This document shows, piece by piece, positions 29,679 to 37,297 of a stretch of 47,500 nucleotides of DNA (positions are counted from its first letter, which is position 1; the number at the start of each line of letters is the position of its first letter). The translations under genes were made by a program, and so were the position numbers. The notes under the pieces are model-generated. The model saw only the letters and a program-made list of their open reading frames with translations, was not told where the DNA came from and made no database searches. Source of the stretch: an uncultured Actinomycetes bacterium (GTDB lineage Bacteria > Actinomycetota > Actinomycetes > S36-B12); contig CAJBZP010000081.1 in the NCBI GenBank assembly GCA_903960135.1, positions 1 through 47,500 of the forward strand, written 5' to 3'.

Positions 29679-30103
29679 CCGGCGCCAGCTAATTCGACAA
29701 GGGCGGCGCCGGTGACCACGAATCGGTGCGGTCCGGCAACATCAATGACCAACGCCTGTGCGCCATCTTCGATCGCTGATTGAGCCACCTGCCATCCCAA
29801 CACCGGTACCGGGCGTGCGGACGGGTCCCAGGTGGCGAGTGAGTCCAACCCGGTAAAGACAAGTAGGCCCTTTTGCCCGGTCGCGTTGATCATCGAAACC
29901 GCAGCGAGGTGGCTGCTCTTGTCGGACCCATCGCTGCCGATTTCACCTGGAACAGCGATAATTGCGGCCAGCAGTCGCGCCGTTTTCAAGGTGTCAAATA
30001 CGGCAGCGGTCGGTGCCACCAACGCGGCCCGCAGCGCCAGATCCGGGGCGCCGTCATCATCTGGAAACGCCGGCCGAGCCAGTTTCTTGCCCCCCGATGT
30101 CAT
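29675..30103 (-). CDS. SseB-family protein
   Basis: A 142-residue protein resembling the SseB N-terminal domain family found in many actinobacteria: a low-complexity N terminus, then LAAIIAVPGE, the central GLLVFTGLDSLATWDPSARPVPV (whose first half is near 80-92), and a terminal segment ALVIDVAGPHRFVVTG. No signal peptide or membrane segment is seen. The biochemical role of the actinobacterial members is not established. It runs against hisG, sharing the stop region, and is divergent from the MFS gene with only 31 bp between the starts. Assignment is from overall pattern recognition, so moderate confidence. Confidence 0.72.
   Translation of the reverse strand: MTSGGKKLARPAFPDDDGAPDLALRAALVAPTAAVFDTLKTARLLAAIIAVPGEIGSDGSDKSSHLAAVSMINATGQKGLLVFTGLDSLATWDPSARPVPVLGWQVAQSAIEDGAQALVIDVAGPHRFVVTGAALVELAGAG
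29679..29712. terminator. Possible hairpin at the hisG/SseB convergent junction
   Basis: CCGGCGCC (29679-29686) and GGCGCCGG (29705-29712) form a perfect 8-bp inverted repeat with an 18-nt loop immediately after the hisG stop. It lies inside the last codons of the opposite gene and has no T-run, so a bidirectional terminator role is tentative; a Gly-Ala-rich C terminus could also produce it. Confidence 0.3.
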
Positions 30104-30109
30104 GGCGGC

Positions 30110-30115
30110 AGGGTA
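30110..30115 (-). promoter_or_regulatory. -10 hexamer of the SseB-family gene, leaderless type
   Basis: On the reverse strand TACCCT (TANNNT) ends 6 nt before the ATG (at 30103), the same geometry as in seven forward-strand genes. No Shine-Dalgarno is present. Confidence 0.45.
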
Positions 30116-30134
30116 CGGGGGGAGTATTCACCTG

Positions 30135-31331
30135 GTGACTTCGCCCCAAGTTCTTGCACCGCGGGTAATACCGGCTTGGGCCCCGATGCTCGGCCTAGTG
30201 CTGGTGGCGGCAAATCTGCGGGCCGCGGTCTCCAGTGTGCCAGAGGTGATCGTTGATATTCGGGCCGAACTCGGCTGGAATGACGTAGCGCTGGGGATCC
30301 TCACCACCATCCCGGTCCTGTGCATGGGCATATTTGCCCTGACCGTGCCGGCGGTTTCTAACCGGTTCGGCCGTGGGCGCACGGTGGCCATGGCCCTTGG
30401 TGTCTTGGTTTTCGCTCTGGCTATCCGCCTTTGGGGGGCGGTGCCCGGGGTCCTTTATCTATCGGCATTCTTGGCCGGAGTGGGGATAGCCCTGGCCGCT
30501 GGACTGGTGCCCGGGATCGTCCGCGAGCAGGTTCCGGGGGCAATCGGCCGGGCCACCGGTATCTGGAGTGCGGTCTTGATGCTAGGTGCGGGCATTGGTG
30601 GGGCCCTTACGGTGCCGATCGCTATTTGGTTGGATTCGTGGACCATCGCCCTTGCATTTTGGGCCATTCCGGCTGCGATCGCGCTAATTGGGTGGCTGGT
30701 GATTGAGCGGCCCAGCGGTGGCCACGAACCTGCCCCAAGTGCCACGGTCCGACTGGCGGCCCTGCCGTGGCGCAACGCCACGGCGTGGGCTCTGACCATG
30801 TTTTTAGCCCTGAATTCCGTTATCTTCTATAGCACCGTTGCTTGGCTGGCCGCTTCCTACGATGAGCGGGGCTGGGATCAAGCCGCCGGCGGAGGCCTTT
30901 TCGGGGTCTTCACCGTGGCCATGGTGGCGGCGGCATTTATGCTGCCGCCCCTTGCGGACCGCTTGAAGTATCGCCGCACCCTTTTTGTCGTGGTGGTCCT
31001 GATCACCACCGTTGCGCTCCTCCTGATCGGGCTGGCACCTGAATTCATGACCGTGTTGGCACTGGTAATTGGCGGGATCGGGCTCGGCGGCACTTTTGCC
31101 CTCGGCCTAGTCCTCCTCAGCGAGTACGCCGAGAATGCGGCCGGCGCGGCGCGGCTCACCGCCATGGCCTTCTTCGTCAGTTATTCCCTAGCCGCCCTCG
31201 GCCCGTTACTAACCGGGGTGTTGTTGCAGGTTTGGGATTCTTGGCCGCTGGTCTATGGGTTCTTGGCCGTGGTCAGCCTTGGGCAGGTAATCGCGGCCTT
31301 GCCGCTAAAGCGCGGTTTAGTTATTCACTGA
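30135..31331 (+). CDS. MFS transporter, CynX/NimT-like
   Basis: Inner-membrane major facilitator protein; about 12 hydrophobic segments across roughly 398 residues from the GTG at 30135. The reading frame extends further upstream, but that part lies over the opposite SseB-family gene and is not membrane-like, so the later start is preferred. The first loop region NLRAAVSSVPEVIVDIRAELG (its first half near 22-32) and the short loop SNRFGRGRT near 66-74 resemble the CynX/NimT (cyanate/2-nitroimidazole) branch of MFS. The substrate cannot be told from sequence. A charged loop separates the two halves near 190-208. It precedes infC by 226 bp and probably has no functional link to it. Confidence 0.85.
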   Translation: MTSPQVLAPRVIPAWAPMLGLVLVAANLRAAVSSVPEVIVDIRAELGWNDVALGILTTIPVLCMGIFALTVPAVSNRFGRGRTVAMALGVLVFALAIRLWGAVPGVLYLSAFLAGVGIALAAGLVPGIVREQVPGAIGRATGIWSAVLMLGAGIGGALTVPIAIWLDSWTIALAFWAIPAAIALIGWLVIERPSGGHEPAPSATVRLAALPWRNATAWALTMFLALNSVIFYSTVAWLAASYDERGWDQAAGGGLFGVFTVAMVAAAFMLPPLADRLKYRRTLFVVVVLITTVALLLIGLAPEFMTVLALVIGGIGLGGTFALGLVLLSEYAENAAGAARLTAMAFFVSYSLAALGPLLTGVLLQVWDSWPLVYGFLAVVSLGQVIAALPLKRGLVIH

Positions 31332-31340
31332 CGGGGCTGG

Positions 31341-31346
31341 TACGCT
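31341..31346 (+). promoter_or_regulatory. Candidate infC operon -10
   Basis: TACGCT (TANNNT) lies 10 bp after the MFS stop. Transcription from about 31353 would give a 200-nt leader before infC. A weak TTAGTT-like -35 sits 18 bp upstream. Confidence 0.35.
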
Positions 31347-31352
31347 TTCGCA

Positions 31353-31557
31353 GACTGGTTTGGCCCTGGCCAAATCAGGCAAGCGGAGCCTCGGCTCCCA
31401 CCCGGGCACCGCCAGCTGCACTAGGTGCCCCGGGTCATGTGCTCAGCGCGGCGTTGCAGGTTGACGCAGCGCTGTGTCGTGCCGAGACCTCCGCGCACCG
31501 CGCCGGAGGTCGTCTTGATTTCCGGGGCGGATCAGTCCACTACAGCTTGGAGGCACC
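31353..31557 (+). promoter_or_regulatory. Structured leader of the infC-rpmI-rplT operon
   Basis: This is the largest gap in the window and holds no gene. It contains four successive inverted repeats: TTTGGC/GCCAAA (31359-31374), GGAGC/GCTCC (31385-31398), CCCGGGCACC paired with GGTGCCCCGGG (31401-31410 with 31424-31434, one bulged base), and GACCTCCG/CGGAGGTC (31486-31493 with 31504-31511). The infC ribosome site GGAGG lies at 31549-31553. In other bacteria IF3 and L20 control this operon through leader RNA; a similar role is inferred here. It does not resemble the Bacillus L20 leader closely enough to be assigned to it. Confidence 0.5.
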
Positions 31558-32199
31558 ATCAGCGTCGAGCCCCGGATTAATGACCGAATCCGCGTGCCTG
31601 AGGTACGACTTGTCGGACCAAATGGTGAGCAGGTAGGCATCGTTCGCATCGAAGATGCGCTGCGATTGGCAGTTGAAGCAGATCTCGACCTAGTCGAGGT
31701 GGCGCCAATGTCAAAGCCGCCGGTTTGCAAACTCATGGACTTTGGAAAATTCAAATACGAAGCAGCCATGAAGGAGCGCGAGTCTAGGCGCAACCAGATT
31801 CACACTGTCATCAAGGAAATGAAGCTCCGACCGAAAATCGATCCGCACGACTATGAGACCAAGAAGGGTCACATCGAGCGGTTCCTCAAGGCCGGCGACA
31901 AAGTGAAGATCACGATCATGTTTCGCGGTCGTGAGCAAAGTCGCCCGGAACTTGGCCTTCGGCTCCTAGCCAAACTTGCCGATGATGTCGAAGAAATAGG
32001 TTTTGTTGAGTCAACACCAAAGCAGGACGGCCGCAACATGATCATGGTGCTTGCGCCGCTACGACGAAAGCCAGATTCAGTGCGACGTGAACCACGTGCC
32101 GAGTTTGCCCTCGAAGACGAAGCGGTGGCCGAAGCGGTGGCGCAATTAGATGTTGCTGAGCTAGAAGTTGCTGAGCTAGATGTGGCGGAAGCCCAGTAA
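31558..32199 (+). CDS. infC: Translation initiation factor IF-3, AUC start codon
   Basis: Binds the 30S subunit and enforces correct start-codon and initiator tRNA selection. Upstream of the first conventional start (GTG 31594) the frame encodes [12 protein letters not shown], the conserved IF3 N terminus, and is preceded by GGAGG 4 nt away, so the start is ATC at 31558. Rare AUU/AUC/AUA starts are the known basis of infC autoregulation. The 213 residues comprise the N domain (about 1-75), linker helix and C domain (about 90-180), then an acidic tail of some 30 residues with [10 protein letters not shown] repeats. The operon continues with rpmI and rplT, as in most bacteria. Confidence 0.95.
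   Translation: MSVEPRINDRIRVPEVRLVGPNGEQVGIVRIEDALRLAVEADLDLVEVAPMSKPPVCKLMDFGKFKYEAAMKERESRRNQIHTVIKEMKLRPKIDPHDYETKKGHIERFLKAGDKVKITIMFRGREQSRPELGLRLLAKLADDVEEIGFVESTPKQDGRNMIMVLAPLRRKPDSVRREPRAEFALEDEAVAEAVAQLDVAELEVAELDVAEAQ
32149..32178 (+). repeat. 15-bp tandem repeat in the infC acidic tail
   Basis: Two copies of a 15-bp unit ending GTTGCTGAGCTA (32149-32163 and 32164-32178, one mismatch), followed by a decayed third copy, encode [10 protein letters not shown] and DVAEA. The frame is kept. Confidence 0.85.
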
Positions 32200-32251
32200 G
32201 AACGGTACGAGAAGCACAACCAAGGTTCTTCCCTAGACAAGCGAGGACGAT

Positions 32252-32446
32252 ATGCCGAAGCAAAAGACACACAGTGGTGCGAAGAAGCGATTCAAGGTCA
32301 CCGGCTCGGGAAAGATCACCCATGAGCAGGCGAATCGCCGTCACCTGATGGAAAGTAAGTCCGCCAAGCGCACCCGTCGCCTTGAGTCGGATCAGGTGGT
32401 CGCTCCCGCAGACCGCAAGCGCGTCAAGAAGCTACTCGGCCGCTAG
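32252..32446 (+). CDS. rpmI: 50S ribosomal protein L35
   Basis: Small basic protein of the large ribosomal subunit, 64 residues. The N terminus [20 protein letters not shown] (2-21) is the L35 signature, and the C terminus ends in basic KKLLGR. It is preceded by a GAGGA ribosome site 4-5 nt before the ATG, after a 52-bp gap from infC. Its position between infC and rplT is standard. Confidence 0.97.
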   Translation: MPKQKTHSGAKKRFKVTGSGKITHEQANRRHLMESKSAKRTRRLESDQVVAPADRKRVKKLLGR

Positions 32447-32488
32447 CCGCTTTCGTCCAACAACCCACCTCGTTTTCAGGAGACTGAC

Positions 32489-32851
32489 ATGGCACGTGTG
32501 AAACGCGCAGTAAATGCGCACAAGAAGCGTCGCGAAATCCTCGAGCGCGCCAGCGGCTACCGCGGGCAGCGCTCACGGTTGTACCGCAAGGCCAAGGAGC
32601 AGGTCACCCACTCGCTGGTTTACGCCTACGCCGATCGCCGCACCCGCAAGGGTGACTTCCGTCGCCTTTGGATCCAGCGCATAAACGCCGGGGCCCGGGC
32701 CAATGGCATGACCTACAACCGCATGATCCAAGGCCTCAAAGCTGCTGGCGTTGAAGTTGATCGCCGGATGCTCGCAGAGCTTGCGGTCAACGACGCACCG
32801 GCCTTCACCGCCCTTGTCGAGGTTGCTCGCGCTGCCGTACCTGCGCCTTAG
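32489..32851 (+). CDS. rplT: 50S ribosomal protein L20
   Basis: Large-subunit assembly protein, 120 residues, highly basic. Landmarks are [19 protein letters not shown] at the N terminus, the [17 protein letters not shown] stretch near 23-39 and [13 protein letters not shown] near 53-65. Preceded by CAGGAG 6 nt before the ATG. In bacteria where it has been tested, L20 represses its own operon. Confidence 0.97.
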   Translation: MARVKRAVNAHKKRREILERASGYRGQRSRLYRKAKEQVTHSLVYAYADRRTRKGDFRRLWIQRINAGARANGMTYNRMIQGLKAAGVEVDRRMLAELAVNDAPAFTALVEVARAAVPAP

Positions 32852-32856
32852 AGTTC

Positions 32857-33693
32857 GTGGCGCAGGCAGAGGTAACTTCGCGCCGATCGGCGGCGGTCGC
32901 TGCGGTTAGGCGACTGCATACCAAGGCGGGCCGCAGGCAGTCCTTAACTTTTCTCGTTGAGGGCCCGCAGGCTTTGCGGGAGGCGCTAACCCATCGGGCC
33001 GATATTCAGCAGGTCTATGTGACAGCTGATGCGGTGACGCGTTGGGACGAAGTCATGCAGGCGGCACGGGATGCATCGACGCCAATCACCTTGGTTTCTG
33101 AAAACGTCATGGCAGCGATGGCGGAGACCAAATCACCGCAAGGCCTGGTGGCCGTCTGCGGAATGCGTGCCACCAGCCTCGAAGAAGTTATGGCCAATCA
33201 GCCACAGGTTCTAGTAGCCCTAGATCAGGTATCCGACCCGGGGAATGTCGGAACGATAATTCGCACGGCCGATGCGGCGGGCGCCCAGGGGGTGCTGCTC
33301 ACCGGGGAGTCGGTGGATCCGTTTAACGGCAAATGTGTGCGGGCCAGCGCGGGCTCAATATTTCACTTGCCGGTAATCCCCGAGGTGCAGGTACAAGACC
33401 TAGTGGTGGCAGCCAGGCAACAGGGTGCGGTGATCGCGGTGACAACAGCTGTTGGTGAGCGCGAGTTGTTCGAGTGGCTTGATTCAACGTCGCTTGGGCC
33501 GGAGCCTGTGACGAATCCCACCCTTTGGGTATTCGGGTCCGAGGCCCATGGGGTGAGTGCAACTTTGCTGGAGGTGGCCGATGTTCGGGTCCGCATTCCA
33601 ATCCACGGCGCGGCCGAATCCCTAAATATTGCCTCTGCCGTAGCCGTATGTCTGTACGCGGACGCGGACCGTCGGCGTGCGAGACTTAGTTAA
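32857..33693 (+). CDS. tsnR: SpoU/TrmH-family rRNA 2'-O-methyltransferase
   Basis: Predicted SAM-dependent RNA ribose methyltransferase, 278 residues, starting at GTG 5 nt after rplT. It has an N-terminal L30e-like substrate-binding domain (about 1-105) and a C-terminal trefoil-knot SPOUT domain with motif 1 NVGTIIRTADAAGA (130-143), motif 2 VFGSEAHGVS (225-234) and motif 3 HGAAESLNIASAVA (250-263). The gene in this place in mycobacteria is called tsnR. The target nucleotide, probably in 23S rRNA, cannot be read from sequence. Confidence 0.9.
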   Translation: MAQAEVTSRRSAAVAAVRRLHTKAGRRQSLTFLVEGPQALREALTHRADIQQVYVTADAVTRWDEVMQAARDASTPITLVSENVMAAMAETKSPQGLVAVCGMRATSLEEVMANQPQVLVALDQVSDPGNVGTIIRTADAAGAQGVLLTGESVDPFNGKCVRASAGSIFHLPVIPEVQVQDLVVAARQQGAVIAVTTAVGERELFEWLDSTSLGPEPVTNPTLWVFGSEAHGVSATLLEVADVRVRIPIHGAAESLNIASAVAVCLYADADRRRARLS

Positions 33694-33720
33694 TTCACCG
33701 GGGTGAAAAGGGGACCAATG

Positions 33721-34521
33721 TCTTACGTGAAATTACCGATCTTTGACCAGACCGGTTACGTCGTGGTGGATTCCTACGACCAGTCCCGCGATGCGCGCGA
33801 GTGGGAGAATCTGGTTTATGTTGACTGGAAGTCTTCCGGCGATACCCGATTCGCCCCATTGGCAAGTGCTTACGGCGACATGGAATGTGATGGGTTCTGG
33901 AATCACACGCCCGCGAAGACCGACAAGGACGGGGTTTGGGTACCGGAGAATGTGGCTATCGCGCCCAGATTGACCGAGCGCGCCCAAGAGCCGGGGGCCA
34001 ATATCGGGCGCTGTCGGGTCATTGAATTGCAGCCGAATACCTACGCTGATGCCATCTACAACCTGCACCGAGATGACAACAATCGGTTGAATCCCGAGGG
34101 CACCGGTTGGATAGTTCGTGCCTTTTGCAACCTGACCAACAATCAAGACTCCGTGATGATCTTGCGCGAGGACAAAGACGACCCGGCAACCGAAACCCGA
34201 ATTCCACTTCCGGCAGGCGCCCAACTGGTACTTGATACGCAGCGGCTCTATCACGCGGTCTGGCACCCGGGGAGCGAGCCACGTTATTGCTTGATCACCT
34301 CCTATGAGTCCGGCCCTGAGCTTGATGCCTGGATTTCTGCTCGCCATCCAGCGGCCTTGGTGCCCTCAGCGCCGGTGGATCCTGATTTTGCGCAGGAGGC
34401 GTATGCAGCGGCCAACGCCAAACGCGCGGCACGCGAAGCAGCACTTGCTGCTCAGGGGGCCGACCCAACATTTGGCAATGGCACGCTGTCAGCCGCCATG
34501 GAGGTGCTGTCCGAGGCATGA
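33721..34521 (+). CDS. Unnamed Fe(II)/2-oxoglutarate-oxygenase-like protein coupled to cysD
   Basis: I do not recognise a named family. The 266-residue soluble protein shows a pattern typical of double-stranded beta-helix oxygenases: H116-x-D118 (LHRDDN), a distal H178 ([10 protein letters not shown]) and R188 ten residues later (EPRYCLI), which would be the iron triad and the 2-oxoglutarate-binding arginine. The C-terminal 35 residues are Ala-rich and helical. The ATG at 33721 follows AAGGGGA by 3 nt; a GTG at 33703 would put that ribosome site inside the gene. Its stop overlaps the cysD start (ATGA), so it is made together with the sulfate-activation enzymes. Candidate roles are hydroxylation in sulfur scavenging or acting before or after a sulfation step; this is inference. 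No neighbour in the usual tsnR-pheS junction of other actinobacteria looks like it. Confidence 0.75.
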   Translation, partial: SYVKLPIFDQTGYVVVDSYDQSRDAREWENLVYVDWKSSGDTRFAPLASAYGDMECDGFWNHTPAKTDKDGVWVPENVAIAPRLTERAQEPGANIGRCRVIELQPNTYADAIYNLHRDDNNRLNPEGTGWIVRAFCNLTNNQDSVMILREDKDDPATETRIPLPAGAQLVLDTQRLYHAVWHPGSEPRYCLITSYESGPELDAWISARHPAALVPSAPVDPDFAQEAYAAANAKRAAREAALAAQGADPTFGNGTLSAAMEVLSEA

Positions 34522-35435
34522 CCGATTTAACAGTTCCATATGTCGCAGTACTTGATGAACTCGAAGCCGAAGCCATCCACATATATCGGGAGACCGCTGC
34601 GGCCTTTCGAAATCCAGTGTTGCTCTACAGCATCGGTAAAGACTCCTCGGTCTTGTTACACCTAGCTTTGAAGGCCTTTGCGCCAGCAGCACTGCCTTTT
34701 CCGGTGATGCACGTCGATACCACCTGGAAATTCCGCGAAATGATCGAGTTTCGTGATCTGCGCGCTCAGCAACTTGGGTTGGACCTTCGGATCGCCAAGA
34801 ATGAAGTTGCGATGGCCGAAGGCGTCACACCATTTACCCACGGGACCCACGAGTACACGCGCTTAATGAAGACGGTCGCACTCCGTGAGGGTATTGACAA
34901 ATATGGCTTTGACGCTGCAATCGGCGGGGCTCGTCGGGACGAAGAACGCAGCCGTGCCAAGGAGCGGATATTTAGTTTGCGCGAGCCCGGTCACCGGTGG
35001 GATCCGCGTAAACAGCGGCCAGAGTTCTGGCGCACGGCGAACACCACTTTGTCCGAGGGGCAAAGCATGCGGGTATTCCCGCTTTCTAACTGGACTGAAC
35101 TCGATGTCTGGCGTTATATCCAGCGTGAAGACATCCCTATCCCATCCTTGTACTACGCGAAGCCGCGACCGGTTGTTGAGCGCGATGGGGTGCTGATCAT
35201 GGTCGACGATGAGCGGTTTCCCCTTCGTCCCGGGGAGCAGGCCCAGATGCGATCAGTGCGTTTTAGAACCCTTGGCTGCTACCCCTTAAGTGGTGCGGTC
35301 GAGTCCACCGCCGACAACATCGCTGATCTCATTGCCGAGATGGAGTCATCGAATGTTTCCGAACGCGCCGGGCGACTGATCGATGGCGAGGGTGGCAGTT
35401 CCATGGAGTCCAAGAAAGCGGAGGGTTACTTCTGA
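34518..35435 (+). CDS. cysD: Sulfate adenylyltransferase small subunit
   Basis: Adenylyl-transfer subunit of ATP sulfurylase, forming APS from ATP and sulfate with GTP-driven CysN. The 305-residue protein has the PP-loop SIGKDSS (38-44), [11 protein letters not shown] near 71-81, [14 protein letters not shown] near 137-150 and the family C terminus ([10 protein letters not shown]). Normal length. It is coupled to the upstream oxygenase-like gene (ATGA) and to cysNC (TGATG). No PAPS or sulfite reductase gene is in the window. Confidence 0.97.
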   Translation: MTDLTVPYVAVLDELEAEAIHIYRETAAAFRNPVLLYSIGKDSSVLLHLALKAFAPAALPFPVMHVDTTWKFREMIEFRDLRAQQLGLDLRIAKNEVAMAEGVTPFTHGTHEYTRLMKTVALREGIDKYGFDAAIGGARRDEERSRAKERIFSLREPGHRWDPRKQRPEFWRTANTTLSEGQSMRVFPLSNWTELDVWRYIQREDIPIPSLYYAKPRPVVERDGVLIMVDDERFPLRPGEQAQMRSVRFRTLGCYPLSGAVESTADNIADLIAEMESSNVSERAGRLIDGEGGSSMESKKAEGYF

Positions 35436-37282
35436 TGGCGACTGCCCTAACCCCGGTGCTGCACCTTGTCACCTGCGGTTCAGTAGATGACGGCAAGTCG
35501 ACTCTCATAGGTCGCTTACTCGCCGAAACCGGCAGCGTGCCAAGTGACCAACTTGAATATGCCCGGCAAACCCGTCGCGGTGGCTCGACAATCCCGGTCG
35601 GTGAAATCGACTTCTCGCTGTTAACCGATGGCCTTGAAGCCGAACGCGAGCAGGGCATCACAATTGACGTCGCCTACCGGCACATGAATCTGCCCAATGG
35701 GCGCCGGGTATTGATAGCTGATGCACCCGGGCATGAGCAGTACACGCGCAATATGGCGGTCGCCGCTTCGAATGGCGATGTCGCTGTGCTACTTGTTGAT
35801 GCAGCTCGCGGGGTACGCAAGCAAACCCATCGGCACTTGACCGTTTGTGCCTTGATGGGCGTCAAGACTGTGGTGATTGCCGTAAACAAAATGGATCTAA
35901 TCGATTACGACTTTGGCACATTTGAGCAATTGGTTCAGGAGATCGAGGCCACCGCGTCGCGGTTAGGTGTTCCGCAGGTCGTTGCCATACCGCTTAGCGC
36001 ATTCGCGGGTGAGAATGTCACGGCGGCGGCGACAACTATGCCTTGGTACACGGGACCACATCTACTGGAATTCCTGTCAGCGTGGGTTCCCATCGCCGAC
36101 ACTACAGCGGCCCCGTTTCGCTTTCCGGTTCAATTCGTGGTTCGCGCCGAGGGTAATTTCCGTGGCTATGCGGGCACGGTTGTTGCAGGTGAGATCTCAC
36201 CCGGTGATGAGATTACGGTAGCGGACTCTGGCCGAACAGCGATTGTTGATCGCATCGTCACCCATGAAAAGGATCTGCCAAAGGCGGTTGCTGGGCAAGC
36301 GGTGACACTGACTTTAGATCATGAGGTCGACGTAACACGTGGGGATCTATTGGCAGCGAGCGGCCCGAATCTGGCGCAGCCGGCTGATCGCTTTGGCGCC
36401 GACCTCGTCTGGTTGAGTGAAGAGCCGTTGGCCCACGGCCGCTCGTATCTCCTGGTCTCGGGCTCGAGGTCGGTTCCTGCGACCGTGACCAGTGTCCGTT
36501 ACCAACTAGATGTTGAGTCCGGGTTCGAGCATGCCGCGCGCCTGCTGAATATGAACGATGTGGGCCGAGTGGAGATTGCCACCGACAAGCCCATCCCGAT
36601 GGATCCATATGCGCTATGTCGTGATACCGGCGGGTTCTTGCTTGTCGATCGGGTAAGTGCCGATACCGTTGCCGCCGGCCTAGTGCGCCATGTGATGCGC
36701 CGAGCCTTCAATGTGGTTCCGCACACCTATGACGTGGACCGCGCGGCGCGCGTTCGGCTCATGGGTCATGTTGGCAAGGTGGTCTGGCTGACCGGGCTGC
36801 CCGGTTCCGGTAAGTCGACGATCGCCGACGCGGCGGTCGCGAGCCTACATGCCATGGGCGTCCACACCTATGTGCTCGACGGCGACAATGTGCGCACCGG
36901 GCTGAACAAGGACCTTGGCTTTACCCCGGAGGATCGCGCTGAAAATGTGCGCCGGGTCGCAGAAGTCGGCAAGTTGATGAGCGATGCCGGGTTGGTAGTT
37001 CTCGTGGCCTTGGTATCGCCTTATCGCGGTGACCGGGCGGCCGCGCGCGAGCTGTTTGCGCCGGGTGATTTCCTCGAGGTTTATGTTGATACGCCGGTGG
37101 AGGTGTGTGCCGAGCGCGACCCCAAAGGGCTCTACGCCAAGGCGGCCGCCGGAAATCTGCCCAATATGACCGGTCGCGGGCAGGTCTACGAGGTGCCCGA
37201 GCACCCGGATCTGATCTTGCACGGAACCGGCGACCTCGACGCCACGGTGGAGCAGTTGGCCAGGGTAATCCTCGGCGAGTGA
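35435..37282 (+). CDS. cysNC: Sulfate adenylyltransferase GTPase subunit fused to APS kinase
   Basis: A 615-residue fusion. Residues 1 to about 430 are the EF-Tu-like CysN GTPase, with G1 GSVDDGKST (15-23), G3 DAPGH (96-100) and G4 NKMD (151-154). Residues from about 445 form CysC, with P-loop GLPGSGKST (454-462) and DGDNVRTGLNKDLGF, which phosphorylates APS to PAPS. Such fusions are known from mycobacteria and other bacteria. Making PAPS serves either assimilatory reduction or sulfation of metabolites; the genes around it do not decide. The pheS gene follows 15 nt later. Confidence 0.97.
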   Translation: MATALTPVLHLVTCGSVDDGKSTLIGRLLAETGSVPSDQLEYARQTRRGGSTIPVGEIDFSLLTDGLEAEREQGITIDVAYRHMNLPNGRRVLIADAPGHEQYTRNMAVAASNGDVAVLLVDAARGVRKQTHRHLTVCALMGVKTVVIAVNKMDLIDYDFGTFEQLVQEIEATASRLGVPQVVAIPLSAFAGENVTAAATTMPWYTGPHLLEFLSAWVPIADTTAAPFRFPVQFVVRAEGNFRGYAGTVVAGEISPGDEITVADSGRTAIVDRIVTHEKDLPKAVAGQAVTLTLDHEVDVTRGDLLAASGPNLAQPADRFGADLVWLSEEPLAHGRSYLLVSGSRSVPATVTSVRYQLDVESGFEHAARLLNMNDVGRVEIATDKPIPMDPYALCRDTGGFLLVDRVSADTVAAGLVRHVMRRAFNVVPHTYDVDRAARVRLMGHVGKVVWLTGLPGSGKSTIADAAVASLHAMGVHTYVLDGDNVRTGLNKDLGFTPEDRAENVRRVAEVGKLMSDAGLVVLVALVSPYRGDRAAARELFAPGDFLEVYVDTPVEVCAERDPKGLYAKAAAGNLPNMTGRGQVYEVPEHPDLILHGTGDLDATVEQLARVILGE

Positions 37283-37297
37283 GATACTGCCGACCTG

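Noticed and set aside
29832-30134. Upstream extension of the MFS reading frame
   Set aside because: It lies opposite the SseB-family gene, encodes non-hydrophobic sequence, and the first membrane segment begins after GTG 30135.
37283-37288. GATACT as a leaderless pheS promoter
   Set aside because: It lies 9 nt from the ATG and lacks the leading T of TANNNT, so it does not fit the geometry of the other eight; read-through from cysNC is enough.
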